Origin: an uncultured Nitrospina sp.
Lineage (GTDB): Bacteria > Nitrospinota > Nitrospinia > Nitrospinales > VA-1
Direction: 5' to 3'
Length of the DNA: 9,822 bases
Assembly (NCBI GenBank): GCA_950072225.1
Contig: CATMOP010000049.1
Coordinates: 1 to 9,822 of the forward strand
This document shows positions 1 through 6,812 of the stretch, one piece after another. The notes under the pieces were generated by a model, which was not told where the DNA came from, made no database searches, and saw nothing but the letters and a program-made list of their open reading frames with translations. The position numbers and the translations under genes are program-made. The first letter of the stretch is position 1. Each line of letters starts with the position of its first letter.

Positions 1-799
1 CTATCCACATGAAATGAGCCGAACAGTTATACCATTTATCGGTGAGTGAATCTTGCCGGGTGAGGGCATGCTCATATCCCAACAGCAAGGCCTCATGGGA
101 TGTGAAGAATTCCGTAAGATGGAGGGCAGCCGTGTTTTCAGAGCTGATACCCACTGCTTTCATGAAAGTGAGGGCTTCATCTATGCTGTTGGCAACTTCT
201 TCGTAGCGTTTTCCCTGTGGTGAGCTGGCTATAAATTCCTGGTTCCAGAGATGAACTTTGTTAAGGTCTGCGAATCCCCCCTTGGTAAAAGCCCGGAGTA
301 AATTCAAAGTTGCGGCTGATTGATTATAGGTCCGCAACAGCCGTTTGGGGTTGGGAATCCGACTCTTTTCATTAAAGTTTATATCATTTACAGCATCGCC
401 CCGATATGATGGCAGTTCTGTACCGTCTCTGGTTTCAGTATCAGCGCTGCGGGGCTTGGCAAACTGACCGGCTATGCGTCCTATTTTCACCACATTGCAG
501 GAAGCGCCATAGGTAAGCACTACCGACATCTGCAGTAGAATCTTCAGCTTATCCCGGATGGGGTCAGCCCGAAATTCTGCAAAGGTTTCGGCACAATCCC
601 CACCCTGAACGAGAAATCCGTTGCCTTGTGCAGCTTCGGCTAATTGTTGTTTTAATGCCCGTACTTCACCGGCAAACACCAGGGGTGGATATTGAGAAAT
701 TTCACTCAGTACAGTTTTATAATTATCTAAATCCGGCCAATTGGGCTGCTGTTCGGCTGTGAGTTTTTGCCAAGATTCAGGTGTCCATGATTTTCCCAT
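1..799 (-). CDS. Class II DAHP synthase, N-terminal part (runs off left edge)
   Basis: 3-Deoxy-7-phosphoheptulonate synthase condenses phosphoenolpyruvate and erythrose 4-phosphate, the first step of the shikimate pathway to aromatic amino acids, in the cytoplasm. The frame is open without a break from the ATG at 799 to base 1, giving 266 residues of a protein that is usually about 450. Family hallmarks seen are W-x-L and QQPNWPD near residues 5-25, QGGDCAE at 65-71 (the Cys matches the metal-ligand Cys of class II enzymes), VVKIGRIAGQFAKPRS at 103-118 and LPSYRGDAVN at 129-138. The end of the visible part reads HFMWI, leading into the active-site region beyond the edge. There is no good Shine-Dalgarno (upstream is T-rich), but the N-terminus matches the family, so the start is likely right. 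It is divergent from uvrA. Family identity is certain; the isozyme symbol is not assignable. Confidence 0.95.
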   Translation of the reverse strand, partial: MGKSWTPESWQKLTAEQQPNWPDLDNYKTVLSEISQYPPLVFAGEVRALKQQLAEAAQGNGFLVQGGDCAETFAEFRADPIRDKLKILLQMSVVLTYGASCNVVKIGRIAGQFAKPRSADTETRDGTELPSYRGDAVNDINFNEKSRIPNPKRLLRTYNQSAATLNLLRAFTKGGFADLNKVHLWNQEFIASSPQGKRYEEVANSIDEALTFMKAVGISSENTAALHLTEFFTSHEALLLGYEHALTRQDSLTDKWYNCSAHFMWI

Positions 800-933
800 G
801 AGGAAAAATTACGAAGAGTATTTTAATTCTGCCTATGAAAGAAAAGCATTTTAATGTATGAATATAATTTAACAAAATCCTGTAAATAATTCTTTTTACC
901 CCTCTCCATTTTCATGTACCTTTCAGGTTGCGC
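800..933. promoter_or_regulatory. Divergent intergenic region between DAHP synthase and uvrA
   Basis: This AT-rich stretch must hold the promoters of both flanking genes. On the plus strand a perfect TATAAT lies at 863-868, but nothing like TTGACA sits 16-18 bases upstream. On the minus strand TTGTTA, 16 bases, TAAAAT can be read toward the DAHP synthase start. In such AT-rich DNA these are weak calls. No LexA-type (SOS) box is obvious in front of uvrA. Confidence 0.3.
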
Positions 934-2310
934 ATGAAAGAGAAAACCAGCAAATTTCTATTTAAAAACCACATCTTTGTAAAAGGTGCACGGGAGCATA
1001 ACCTGCAAAATATAGATGTGGAAATCCCTCGTGATAAGCTGGTGGTCATTACTGGTTTATCCGGTTCCGGGAAATCCTCCCTGGCGTTTGACACCATCTA
1101 TGCCGAGGGACAGCGCCGCTATGTAGAGTCTCTTTCCGCTTATGCCCGGCAATTCTTAGGCATCATGGAAAAACCAGACGTAGATTATATTGAAGGTCTG
1201 TCCCCAGCCATATCCATTGAGCAGAAAACATCCAGCAGAAATCCCCGCTCAACTGTTGGAACGATAACTGAAATCTACGATTATCTCCGCCTGCTCTATG
1301 CCCGAATCGGCGTACAGCATTGCTACGGCTGCGGTGGACCCGTTCAGCGGCAATCGGTGCAGCAAATTGTGGATAAAATTCTGTTGTTTAAAGACGGCAC
1401 CAAATTTCAGGTTCTTGCGCCGGCCGTCCGCGCCCGGAAGGGACAGTTTAAGGATGTTCTCCGCTCTATTGCCCAGGAGGGATTTGTTCGCGTTCGAATC
1501 GATGGAGAAGAAAAAAATCTCTCTGGTAAAATTGACCTTGAGAAAAATATCAAACATACTATTGAAGTATTAGTAGACCGGCTTATTGCAAAAAAGGGTA
1601 TTAAGGATAGATTAATAGGCTCTATTGAATTGGCCCTGAAAGTGGGCAATGGACTGGTGATTATAGATGAAATTGGTAAAAAAGAACATTTGTACAGCGA
1701 ATTTTTCTCCTGTCCCAAATGTGATATTTCCTTTGAAGAACTACAGCCTCGCGCATTTTCGTTTAACTCACCTTTTGGTGCCTGCAGTACCTGCGATGGA
1801 TTGGGAACAAAAGTATCAATTGATCCTGAACTGATTGTACCGGATATAAATAAATCCCTCATCAAGGGTTGTATAGACCCTATTGGTGAACAACCCCGGG
1901 GAAACTGGTACAGCGCTATATTAAAAAGTTTGGCATTTCATTATGATTTCAATTTTATTACTCCCTGGAAAAATTTAACAGAAGAGGTTAAAGAAGTTCT
2001 CTTGTATGGAACCCATCCAGGAGAAAAAATTACCATGTCATATCAATCTGAAAAATTTAAAGGAGAATATAAGGGTAAATTTGAAGGTGTTATCCCAAAT
2101 CTAGAGCGACGGTATACACAAACGAAATCAGTTCAGATGCGGGATTGGATTGAGAAATTTATGGCAATTATCAGCCAATTGCATGAAGGCTTTGGCGGCT
2201 ACGGAATCTGGACGAGACAAGACAACAGGCTCCCCGCTATCAGAAGTGGCGACAAGCTCCCCATCAAGAGGAATACTGCCCAGATAGGGCAATACCAGTT
2301 CTTCAGCTAA
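934..2310 (+). pseudogene. uvrA: uvrA 5' fragment, broken at about 2163 and fused to antisense mrp
   Basis: UvrA is the damage-sensing ABC ATPase of nucleotide excision repair. Start ATG at 934 follows AGG at 925-927; a TTG at 928 is the alternative. Seen are the first Walker A GLSGSGKSS (residues 41-49), the Q-loop region RRYVESLSAYARQFLG (61-76), GLSPAISIEQKTSSRNPRST (88-107), and the zinc module C260-x2-C263 with C284-x2-C287. GVIPNLERRY (385-394) and then EKFM (407-410) match the conserved GV-PN-ERRY and EKYM stretch. There the family continues with a Cys-x2-Cys hairpin, the ABC signature and the whole second ATPase half (about 940 residues in total). Here the frame instead reads 48 unrelated residues, which are antisense to the mrp 3' end, and stops at 2310. 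The product would lack the composite ATP sites and cannot be a working UvrA. It is either a true rearrangement or an assembly chimera. Confidence 0.93.
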
Positions 2311-3027
2311 TTTTTTTCCCCCACCCTTCTTGAACACATCGATTTTTTCATCACAATGCGGGCAGGTCATCGTACTCATATTTTCAATTATCCCCACTAT
2401 GGGGACATTGCTGTCGCGGGCAAAAGAGATCATTTTCCGTGCATCCAGAATCGCCAGATCCTGAGGGGTTGTAACAACCACAGCCCCATCGACATCACCA
2501 ATAAAATCGATGATCGTGATTTGCTCATTGCCTGTACCGGGGGGAAGATCAAAAAGAAGGTAATCCAATGGGCCCCAGTTTATGTTTCCCAGCAGTTCAA
2601 TAATAAAGTCATATTTAACGGCATCCCTCCAGGCAATATGCATATTGGGATCTTCAATGAGAAACCCTAACGAAGCCACCTTCAGGCCATTTTTGGTTTC
2701 ATAAGGATCAATGCCTGTATCCGTAGATTTTAACCGAACATCCTCGGCATGCAATAATTTAGGGATGTTAGGCCCATGAAGGTCAGCATCCGCCAACCCT
2801 ACAGCAAAACCTTTTTCCACCAGGGCAATAGCCAAGTTGGTAGTTACAGTACTTTTTCCCACTCCACCTTTATTACTACCGATAATAAGCTTATGCTTGA
2901 TGTCATTCATCCGATGGTTGACAAGCCAGCGGTTATGCTCGTTTTTGTCGGCTTTGCAGTCCGTATCATTATTAAACTCACACATCTCACATGTGTGAAG
3001 GAATCGACAATCTCCAGTAATTACCAT
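2128..3027 (-). CDS. Mrp/NBP35-type P-loop ATPase, iron-sulfur cluster carrier
   Basis: Cytoplasmic dimeric ATPase of the Mrp/NBP35/ApbC family, which binds and transfers Fe-S clusters to apoproteins. The 299 residues carry the deviant Walker A NKGGVGKST (52-60), DADLHGPNIPK (80-90), FDLPPGTGNEQ (159-169), TTPQD (186-190) and the cluster-binding pair CPHC (222-225) after IENMS. The first 25 residues add Cys7, Cys13, Cys16 and Cys24, reminiscent of the N-terminal cluster motif of NBP35 and absent from E. coli Mrp. The start is well fixed by AGGAGA five bases upstream of ATG. The end near residues 291-299 coincides with the uvrA junction, so the last residues may not be native, although the length is normal. 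On the minus strand a perfect TTGACA (3131-3136) is followed after 17 bases by a poor -10 (TAACCT), a possible promoter. Confidence 0.93.
   Translation of the reverse strand: MVITGDCRFLHTCEMCEFNNDTDCKADKNEHNRWLVNHRMNDIKHKLIIGSNKGGVGKSTVTTNLAIALVEKGFAVGLADADLHGPNIPKLLHAEDVRLKSTDTGIDPYETKNGLKVASLGFLIEDPNMHIAWRDAVKYDFIIELLGNINWGPLDYLLFDLPPGTGNEQITIIDFIGDVDGAVVVTTPQDLAILDARKMISFARDSNVPIVGIIENMSTMTCPHCDEKIDVFKKGGGKKLAEELVLPYLGSIPLDGELVATSDSGEPVVLSRPDSVAAKAFMQLADNCHKFLNPIPHLN
2151..2168. other. Junction between uvrA and mrp sequence
   Basis: UvrA homology on the plus strand ends at the Met codon 2161-2163 and Mrp homology on the minus strand is convincing up to the Lys/Phe codons at 2155-2160. The two unrelated conserved proteins thus meet within about ten bases, in opposite orientation, with no spacer, terminator, repeat or insertion-sequence end. 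The last six or so Mrp residues and its stop at 2128-2130 may be borrowed from the uvrA side. Confidence 0.75.
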
Positions 3028-3263
3028 CTAAATCTCCTGAAAAAATACATAATGGGGCGCCAGCTCTTAATCTGACATGCTCCCAAGGGAAATGAAACTG
3101 AGTTATGAGGTTATGGAACTCGTATTCCGATGTCAAGTTAAATAGGGTAAAAACCACCAATACCTGTCAGGGAATATTTTTTTTCTGAAACTTTTTCTCT
3201 TTTTTTTAATCTAAATTCGGACTGCCCTTTTGAATCATCAAAAATAAGTTGCGCAGTATTAAA

Positions 3264-3287
3264 TTTGCAGGTTGAACAACCTGTAAA
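3264..3287. other. Hairpin, 10-bp stem and 4-base loop
   Basis: TTTGCAGGTT (3264-3273) pairs with AACCTGTAAA (3278-3287) around the loop GAAC, with a single G-T wobble when read on the plus strand. The next T-run (TTTT at about 3290) is displaced from the stem and short, so this is a poor intrinsic terminator. It may be part of a structured RNA or an inverted repeat bound by a protein. Confidence 0.45.
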
Positions 3288-3402
3288 AGTTTTAACCTGG
3301 GGGAACCTTGAATCGATGAGGATCTCAAAAACGAGGAATATTCCAAAAGGATAATTTCTTCGTGGAGCTAGTACTGAGTGCGTGGTATATCTTCACCCGC
3401 TT

Positions 3403-3428
3403 TTAACCTTCCAGGGCAGGAAGGTTAA
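3403..3428. other. Hairpin, perfect 10-bp stem and 6-base loop
   Basis: TTAACCTTCC (3403-3412) and GGAAGGTTAA (3419-3428) are perfect complements around the loop AGGGCA. No T-run follows on either strand. A third small hairpin, CCCC-GAA-GGGG, lies at 3449-3459. The function is unknown. Confidence 0.5.
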
Positions 3429-3591
3429 TAAAGAGGACATCACGCATGCCCCGAAGGGGTAGGAGGGTATAACCAAAACATTCAGAATGATGACGACTTT
3501 GACTTCTTTCCTAACCCCAAAGCATTCCATTTAACATATATTTAATATTTTGCGGCAGGAAACTGACTGCAGGCTTAAAGAAAAGCAGTAG

Positions 3592-3597
3592 TATAAT
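3592..3597 (+). promoter_or_regulatory. Possible -10 element of the DUF4399 gene
   Basis: A perfect TATAAT lies 30 bases before the chosen start codon, which would give a short leader including the AGGAG at 3613-3617. No good -35 is at the expected distance; the nearest TTGAC-like string (CTGACT, 3563-3568) is 23 bases away. Confidence 0.35.
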
Positions 3598-3627
3598 CAA
3601 TCACTTAATATGAGGAGTTCAGAAAAA

Positions 3628-4041
3628 ATGAAAAGCATTTACTCAAAACTGGTTATGTCATTGGTTTTCCTTTTTATCATGGGAGTAACCAGCGCTGTCG
3701 CGGGCAATGCCGTAACAATAACCGATCCTCCTAATGGCGCCATGGTGTCCAGCCCGGTAAAAGTATGCCTGGCCACGGAAGGGGTTGAAGTTCAACCGGC
3801 CAAAAAGGGGGTTAATGAAGGCAAAGGCCATCACCACATTATTGTTGATGTGGACTTACCGAAAGACCTGAGTAAGCCGATTGGAAAAGATGCCAACCAT
3901 ATCCATATGGGAGACGGCTCCACCTGCAAGGAAATCAAACTCTCTGCCGGCAAGCACACCATCCGTGCCCTGTTTGCCAAAGGCAATCACGTCCCCTATA
4001 ACCCGGCTTTGACCGCAACGGTGACAATTAACGTTAAGTAG
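3628..4041 (+). CDS. Secreted DUF4399-family protein
   Basis: The 137-residue protein starts at the ATG at 3628, ten bases after AGGAG at 3613-3617; the upstream in-frame ATG at 3610 overlaps that site and is unlikely. Residues 1-25 form a Sec signal peptide (Lys-containing start, hydrophobic 8-20, AVA cleavage site before Gly26). The mature part is one small beta-rich domain of the DUF4399 type. It shows ITDPPNGAMVSSPVKVCLA (31-49), a GHHHIIVD motif (67-74), HIHMGDGSTC (91-100) and SAGKHTIRALFA (106-117). Cys47 and Cys100 could form a disulfide, and the His clusters suggest metal binding, but this is inference. Family members are periplasmic or secreted and of unknown function. It is a single gene, closed by its own terminator. 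Confidence 0.88.
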   Translation: MKSIYSKLVMSLVFLFIMGVTSAVAGNAVTITDPPNGAMVSSPVKVCLATEGVEVQPAKKGVNEGKGHHHIIVDVDLPKDLSKPIGKDANHIHMGDGSTCKEIKLSAGKHTIRALFAKGNHVPYNPALTATVTINVK

Positions 4042-4053
4042 AAGACTTCATCA

Positions 4054-4090
4054 ATCCGGGTCGGCTAGCCTAGCCGGCTCGGATTTTTTT
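4054..4090 (+). terminator. Strong intrinsic terminator after the DUF4399 gene
   Basis: A 14-bp stem (4054-4067 with 4071-4084, including two G-T wobbles) closes the three-base loop GCC and runs straight into seven T (4084-4090). It starts 12 bases after the stop codon. Its strength suggests an abundant, independently transcribed message. Confidence 0.93.
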
Positions 4091-4257
4091 GCCAGCTTGA
4101 CTATATTATCAGTCCAGTTTCGCCCATATTGGCCCTCCTCAAATAATTCCTTTTAAATTCAGTTGTAATCGTTCCAGCCAGTTTATAAAATGGGTTAACC
4201 GATTAGTAATACTTTTATGATGCCCTTTTACCAAAGGCAGACGTAGAATTATAAGGC

Positions 4258-5610
4258 ATGCGAAACCGTTTATTCCTACCCATTATTTGTTGCTTCATCG
4301 CCGGATTGATGATCCTTTCGGGGTCTGCGAGTGCTTATGAAGTCAATAAAAATGCCGTTGCCTTGCTCATCGCAAAAGACAAAACCGGAAAAACCGTTGG
4401 GACGGGATCAGGTTTTGTAGCCCGCCCCGAGGGCATCCTGATTACCAATTATCATGTTCTGGTGGACGCCCATGTTATTGAGGTGCATTTCCCCAATGGT
4501 TCGCATTCTGATGTAGAGGGAATATTCAAGGTCGATCGGGCCCGTGATTTTGCCGTCTTAAAATTAAAGGAAGGGTTTTATTCCACTCTCGAAATCGGTG
4601 ACTCCTCTTCGGTGAAACCCTATGATTACACCAGTGCTTTGGGATATCCCTCCGCACAGGTTATGCAACAGAAAGATATGGTCGATGGCCAACTTGTGCA
4701 GACCTATGGATTTGTTCTGGGAATTCATTCCCAAGCCCACCCCAAAATACCTTTTATTTACACAACCACCCCCTTCGGCCCAGGGTTCAGCGGCGGGCCG
4801 GTCGTCAACAGTTCTAATCAGGTTGTTGGATTGGCCACCATAGAGGGACGATCCATCAATCTTGCACTTCCCATAAATTCTGTCAAAGAATTTCTGAACC
4901 AAAAAACAACATTTTCATTTCAGAAACTTCTAAATGAAGACCAGGCTTCCCTGGAAGCCATGTATTATCGGGGCAATTATTTTCTGTATGGGTTGGGAGA
5001 TGCCAACAAAGCAGTCACGGAATTTGAAAAAATACTAGCTAGGAATCCAAACTTTACCCTCGCTCATTACGATCTGGCCGTTGCCTACCGGGATCTGGGA
5101 ATGCCCGAAAAAGCCATAGACCAATATGAAAAAACCCTGGAACTGACCCCTGATTTTCCGGAGGCCTTGTCAAATCTTGGGGGATATTATTTTCGCTCGG
5201 GAAAGCTGGATCAATCGGTGGAACTGTTTAAAAAAGCCGTTCAGGTTTATCCAAATTTTATCCAGGCCCTTTCCAATTTAGGGGCGGCACTAAACAAACA
5301 AGGTCAACCAAGGGAAGCCATTGCGCATTTAAAAAAAGCACTGTCCCTCGACCCGGAATTTGCTATCGCGAATTTCAATCTGGGTAATTCCCTGTTCGCG
5401 CTCAACCTTCTGGATGAAGCCCATAAAAAATTTGAACTCTCCCAAAAACAGGGCATCGATTTTCTCTCCATGCATTGGAAACTTTACGAAATTCACAAAA
5501 AAAATCAGAGACACCGCGATGCAGAAAAGGAATTGAAAACAATTCTGCAAATTGACCCCTTTAACGAAGAAGCGAAAAAGAGACTTTCCGAACTACCCAT
5601 ATTTCATTAA
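4258..5610 (+). CDS. Secreted trypsin-like serine protease with C-terminal TPR repeats
   Basis: The 450-residue protein has a signal peptide (residues 1-26, hydrophobic 5-20, cleavage after SASA) and so acts in the periplasm or outside. Residues 30-215 are a trypsin-like (S1C/Deg-type) domain with the full triad: His66 in TNYHV, Asp97 in RDFAVLKL and Ser178 in GFSGGPVV. There is no PDZ domain. Residues about 232-435 are roughly six TPR units with the usual A-x-x-x-Y/L and P spacing (for example 266-299, 300-333, 334-367), a helical scaffold for protein binding. The start ATG has AAGG only one base upstream, so initiation may be weak, but no better start fits the signal peptide. A possible promoter (TTGTAA, 15 bases, TATAAA at 4163-4189) is weak. 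The gene ends 7 bases from the convergent M28 gene with no visible terminator. The substrate is unknown; a role in protein quality control or in processing TPR-bound partners is inference. Confidence 0.88.
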   Translation: MRNRLFLPIICCFIAGLMILSGSASAYEVNKNAVALLIAKDKTGKTVGTGSGFVARPEGILITNYHVLVDAHVIEVHFPNGSHSDVEGIFKVDRARDFAVLKLKEGFYSTLEIGDSSSVKPYDYTSALGYPSAQVMQQKDMVDGQLVQTYGFVLGIHSQAHPKIPFIYTTTPFGPGFSGGPVVNSSNQVVGLATIEGRSINLALPINSVKEFLNQKTTFSFQKLLNEDQASLEAMYYRGNYFLYGLGDANKAVTEFEKILARNPNFTLAHYDLAVAYRDLGMPEKAIDQYEKTLELTPDFPEALSNLGGYYFRSGKLDQSVELFKKAVQVYPNFIQALSNLGAALNKQGQPREAIAHLKKALSLDPEFAIANFNLGNSLFALNLLDEAHKKFELSQKQGIDFLSMHWKLYEIHKKNQRHRDAEKELKTILQIDPFNEEAKKRLSELPIFH

Positions 5611-5617
5611 TTTCGCG

Positions 5618-6574
5618 CTAAATATCCTCGATTGTCTTCACCACAACAGAGAAAATAGAAATCATGCTTTCAATGGAACATTTGTCCAGTGTGTCTTGTA
5701 GCGTGTGCCAGTAAGGATAATCGAAATCTATCAGAACAGTGGAGGGAATACCCATTTGGTGGAAAGGATAATGGTCATCAAAAATGGTGTATTTAGTTTC
5801 CTCTTTCAATGACTTGACGCCCTGATCTCTGGCGACAGCATAAATTTTATCCAGAAAACTCGAACTGCCCTTGAGGGAATGAGTTTCCTTAAAGATCTGC
5901 AAATCTTTGTCGCCTACCATATCAATGACCAGAACCCAGTAAGGCCATTTAGCCCTTTCCTTCTTAGCCAATTCCTGAGCGTAATAGGTCGAACCTAAAA
6001 GGTTCAGGCCGGAACCCTTAGCACCAAAATCCTCTCCATCAAAAAATACCAGGTGAACAGGCCGGGTAACAGGATGCTGGTTGAGGTATTGAGCAAGCCC
6101 AAGCAATATCGCGGTACCCGAACCGCCGTCGTTAGCGCCCAATATAGGTTCTGACCTATTTGCAGGATCCGGGTCCTCATCGGCAAAGGGTCGGGTATCG
6201 AAATGAGCCCCAATCAAAATCGGCGCGCCGCCCTGGGTTCCATGAAACCTGAACTCCAAATTGGTCATAGCTTGGGTTCCCTCAGGGGTACGCACTAAAA
6301 ATGGCTGTTCCACCACCTGATCGGCGTATTTTTCTCCCACTTTTCGGATTAAATTGAGGGTCTCACGATAGCCTTCACTGCCGGGATTTCTCGGGCCAAA
6401 AGCACAGAGAGTTTCCAGATAATTCCAGATGATTCTGGAATATTTTTTGGAATCCAAAATATTCCCAAAACCGGGCTGGATCCAGAAAAGCACAAAAACC
6501 ATACACCCAACTATCGTAAAGTTTCGAACCTGTCTCAGTTTTGCCATAGAGCTACCATAAAATAATTTCCCCAT
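5618..6574 (-). CDS. Secreted M28-family metallopeptidase, glutaminyl-cyclase-like
   Basis: The protein has 318 residues, with a basic start and a hydrophobic segment at 19-34, so it is exported or membrane-anchored. The M28 zinc site is complete: His124 in GAHFDTRP, Asp149 in GANDGGSG, Glu181-Asp182 in FFDGEDFG, Asp218 in IDMVGD and His290 in YPYWHT. The FFDGED motif, DDHYPFHQMGIPS (266-278) and YWHTLQDTLDKC resemble bacterial and animal glutaminyl-peptide cyclotransferases, which form N-terminal pyroglutamate; an aminopeptidase role is equally possible. The start is uncertain. ATG at 6574 has GGAA upstream, but residues 1-9 overlap a NUDIX-like frame, so the Met at 6547 (MAKLRQVRN) may be the native start. 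It is convergent with the protease-TPR gene. Confidence 0.88.
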   Translation of the reverse strand: MGKLFYGSSMAKLRQVRNFTIVGCMVFVLFWIQPGFGNILDSKKYSRIIWNYLETLCAFGPRNPGSEGYRETLNLIRKVGEKYADQVVEQPFLVRTPEGTQAMTNLEFRFHGTQGGAPILIGAHFDTRPFADEDPDPANRSEPILGANDGGSGTAILLGLAQYLNQHPVTRPVHLVFFDGEDFGAKGSGLNLLGSTYYAQELAKKERAKWPYWVLVIDMVGDKDLQIFKETHSLKGSSSFLDKIYAVARDQGVKSLKEETKYTIFDDHYPFHQMGIPSTVLIDFDYPYWHTLQDTLDKCSIESMISIFSVVVKTIEDI

Positions 6575-6644
6575 CTTGTTCCATGAGGATATCTACCGTG
6601 GAAACAGGATTTCTAAAGTTCATAGCAAAATGCGTCTGGACCAT
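6552..6644 (-). pseudogene. Probable NUDIX hydrolase N-terminal remnant
   Basis: A 30-codon frame from ATG at 6644 to TAG at 6552-6554 reads MVQTHFAMNF and then RNPVSTVDILMEQDGEIILW. The RNP-x-x-TVD-hydrophobic pattern followed by two strands (DILMEQDGEIIL) is the typical start of NUDIX hydrolases of the ADP-ribose pyrophosphatase-like type, where the next residues would be a basic stretch and then GxWxLPGG. Here the match ends at once, and the following bases are the start of the M28 gene. No NUDIX box (GX5EX7REUXEEXGU) occurs in any frame downstream. This is a relic or a second breakpoint. The identity rests on about 18 residues. Confidence 0.42.
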
Positions 6645-6736
6645 AAAACCAGCAAATCATGGTTTTTACGCCATATCAAGCTCAACGAGAACCCAAATAT
6701 GAATCCGCGCATACCAAAACATATATGGACACCAAC

Positions 6737-6765
6737 TTGACAGATATCATAAAACCCGGTATTTT
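6737..6765 (+). promoter_or_regulatory. Sigma-70-type promoter upstream of flgM
   Basis: A perfect -35 TTGACA (6737-6742) and -10 TATTTT (6760-6765) are separated by exactly 17 bases. The only plus-strand gene downstream is flgM, about 180 bases on. An AAAGGAG string directly after the -10 (6766-6772) has no start codon at the right distance. Confidence 0.6.
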
Positions 6766-6812
6766 AAAGGAGTTATAGTTCCAAAAATTTTTGCTTTTTG
6801 TTGATTCCCAGC

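Larger units (their letters stand above)
3028..3627. other. Divergent intergenic region between mrp and the DUF4399 gene
   Basis: Six hundred bases without a recognised complete gene. It holds the ribosome binding site of mrp at its left end, T-rich tracts at about 3173-3212, three hairpins between 3264 and 3459, a possible eight-codon leader frame at 3446-3472, a possible degraded reading frame at 3432-3545 and a -10-like element at 3592-3597. No tRNA, rRNA or recognised riboswitch was seen. Confidence 0.6.

Noticed and set aside
1249..1865. Long frames antisense to uvrA and similar ones inside the protease, M28 and rel genes
   Set aside because: They lie opposite or out of frame with strongly conserved coding sequence and resemble no protein family.
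2164..2310. The 48-codon tail of the uvrA frame as a novel UvrA C-terminal domain
   Set aside because: It is exactly antisense to conserved mrp codons and has no UvrA features.
2356..3075. Plus-strand frames opposite mrp
   Set aside because: The minus strand carries all Mrp motifs with a good ribosome site; the plus frames have none.
3264..3295. Hairpin as an intrinsic terminator of an upstream gene
   Set aside because: The T-run is short and displaced, and no plus-strand gene precedes it.
4163..4189. TTGTAA-15-TATAAA as the protease promoter
   Set aside because: The spacer is too short and the -35 poor; kept only as a remark.
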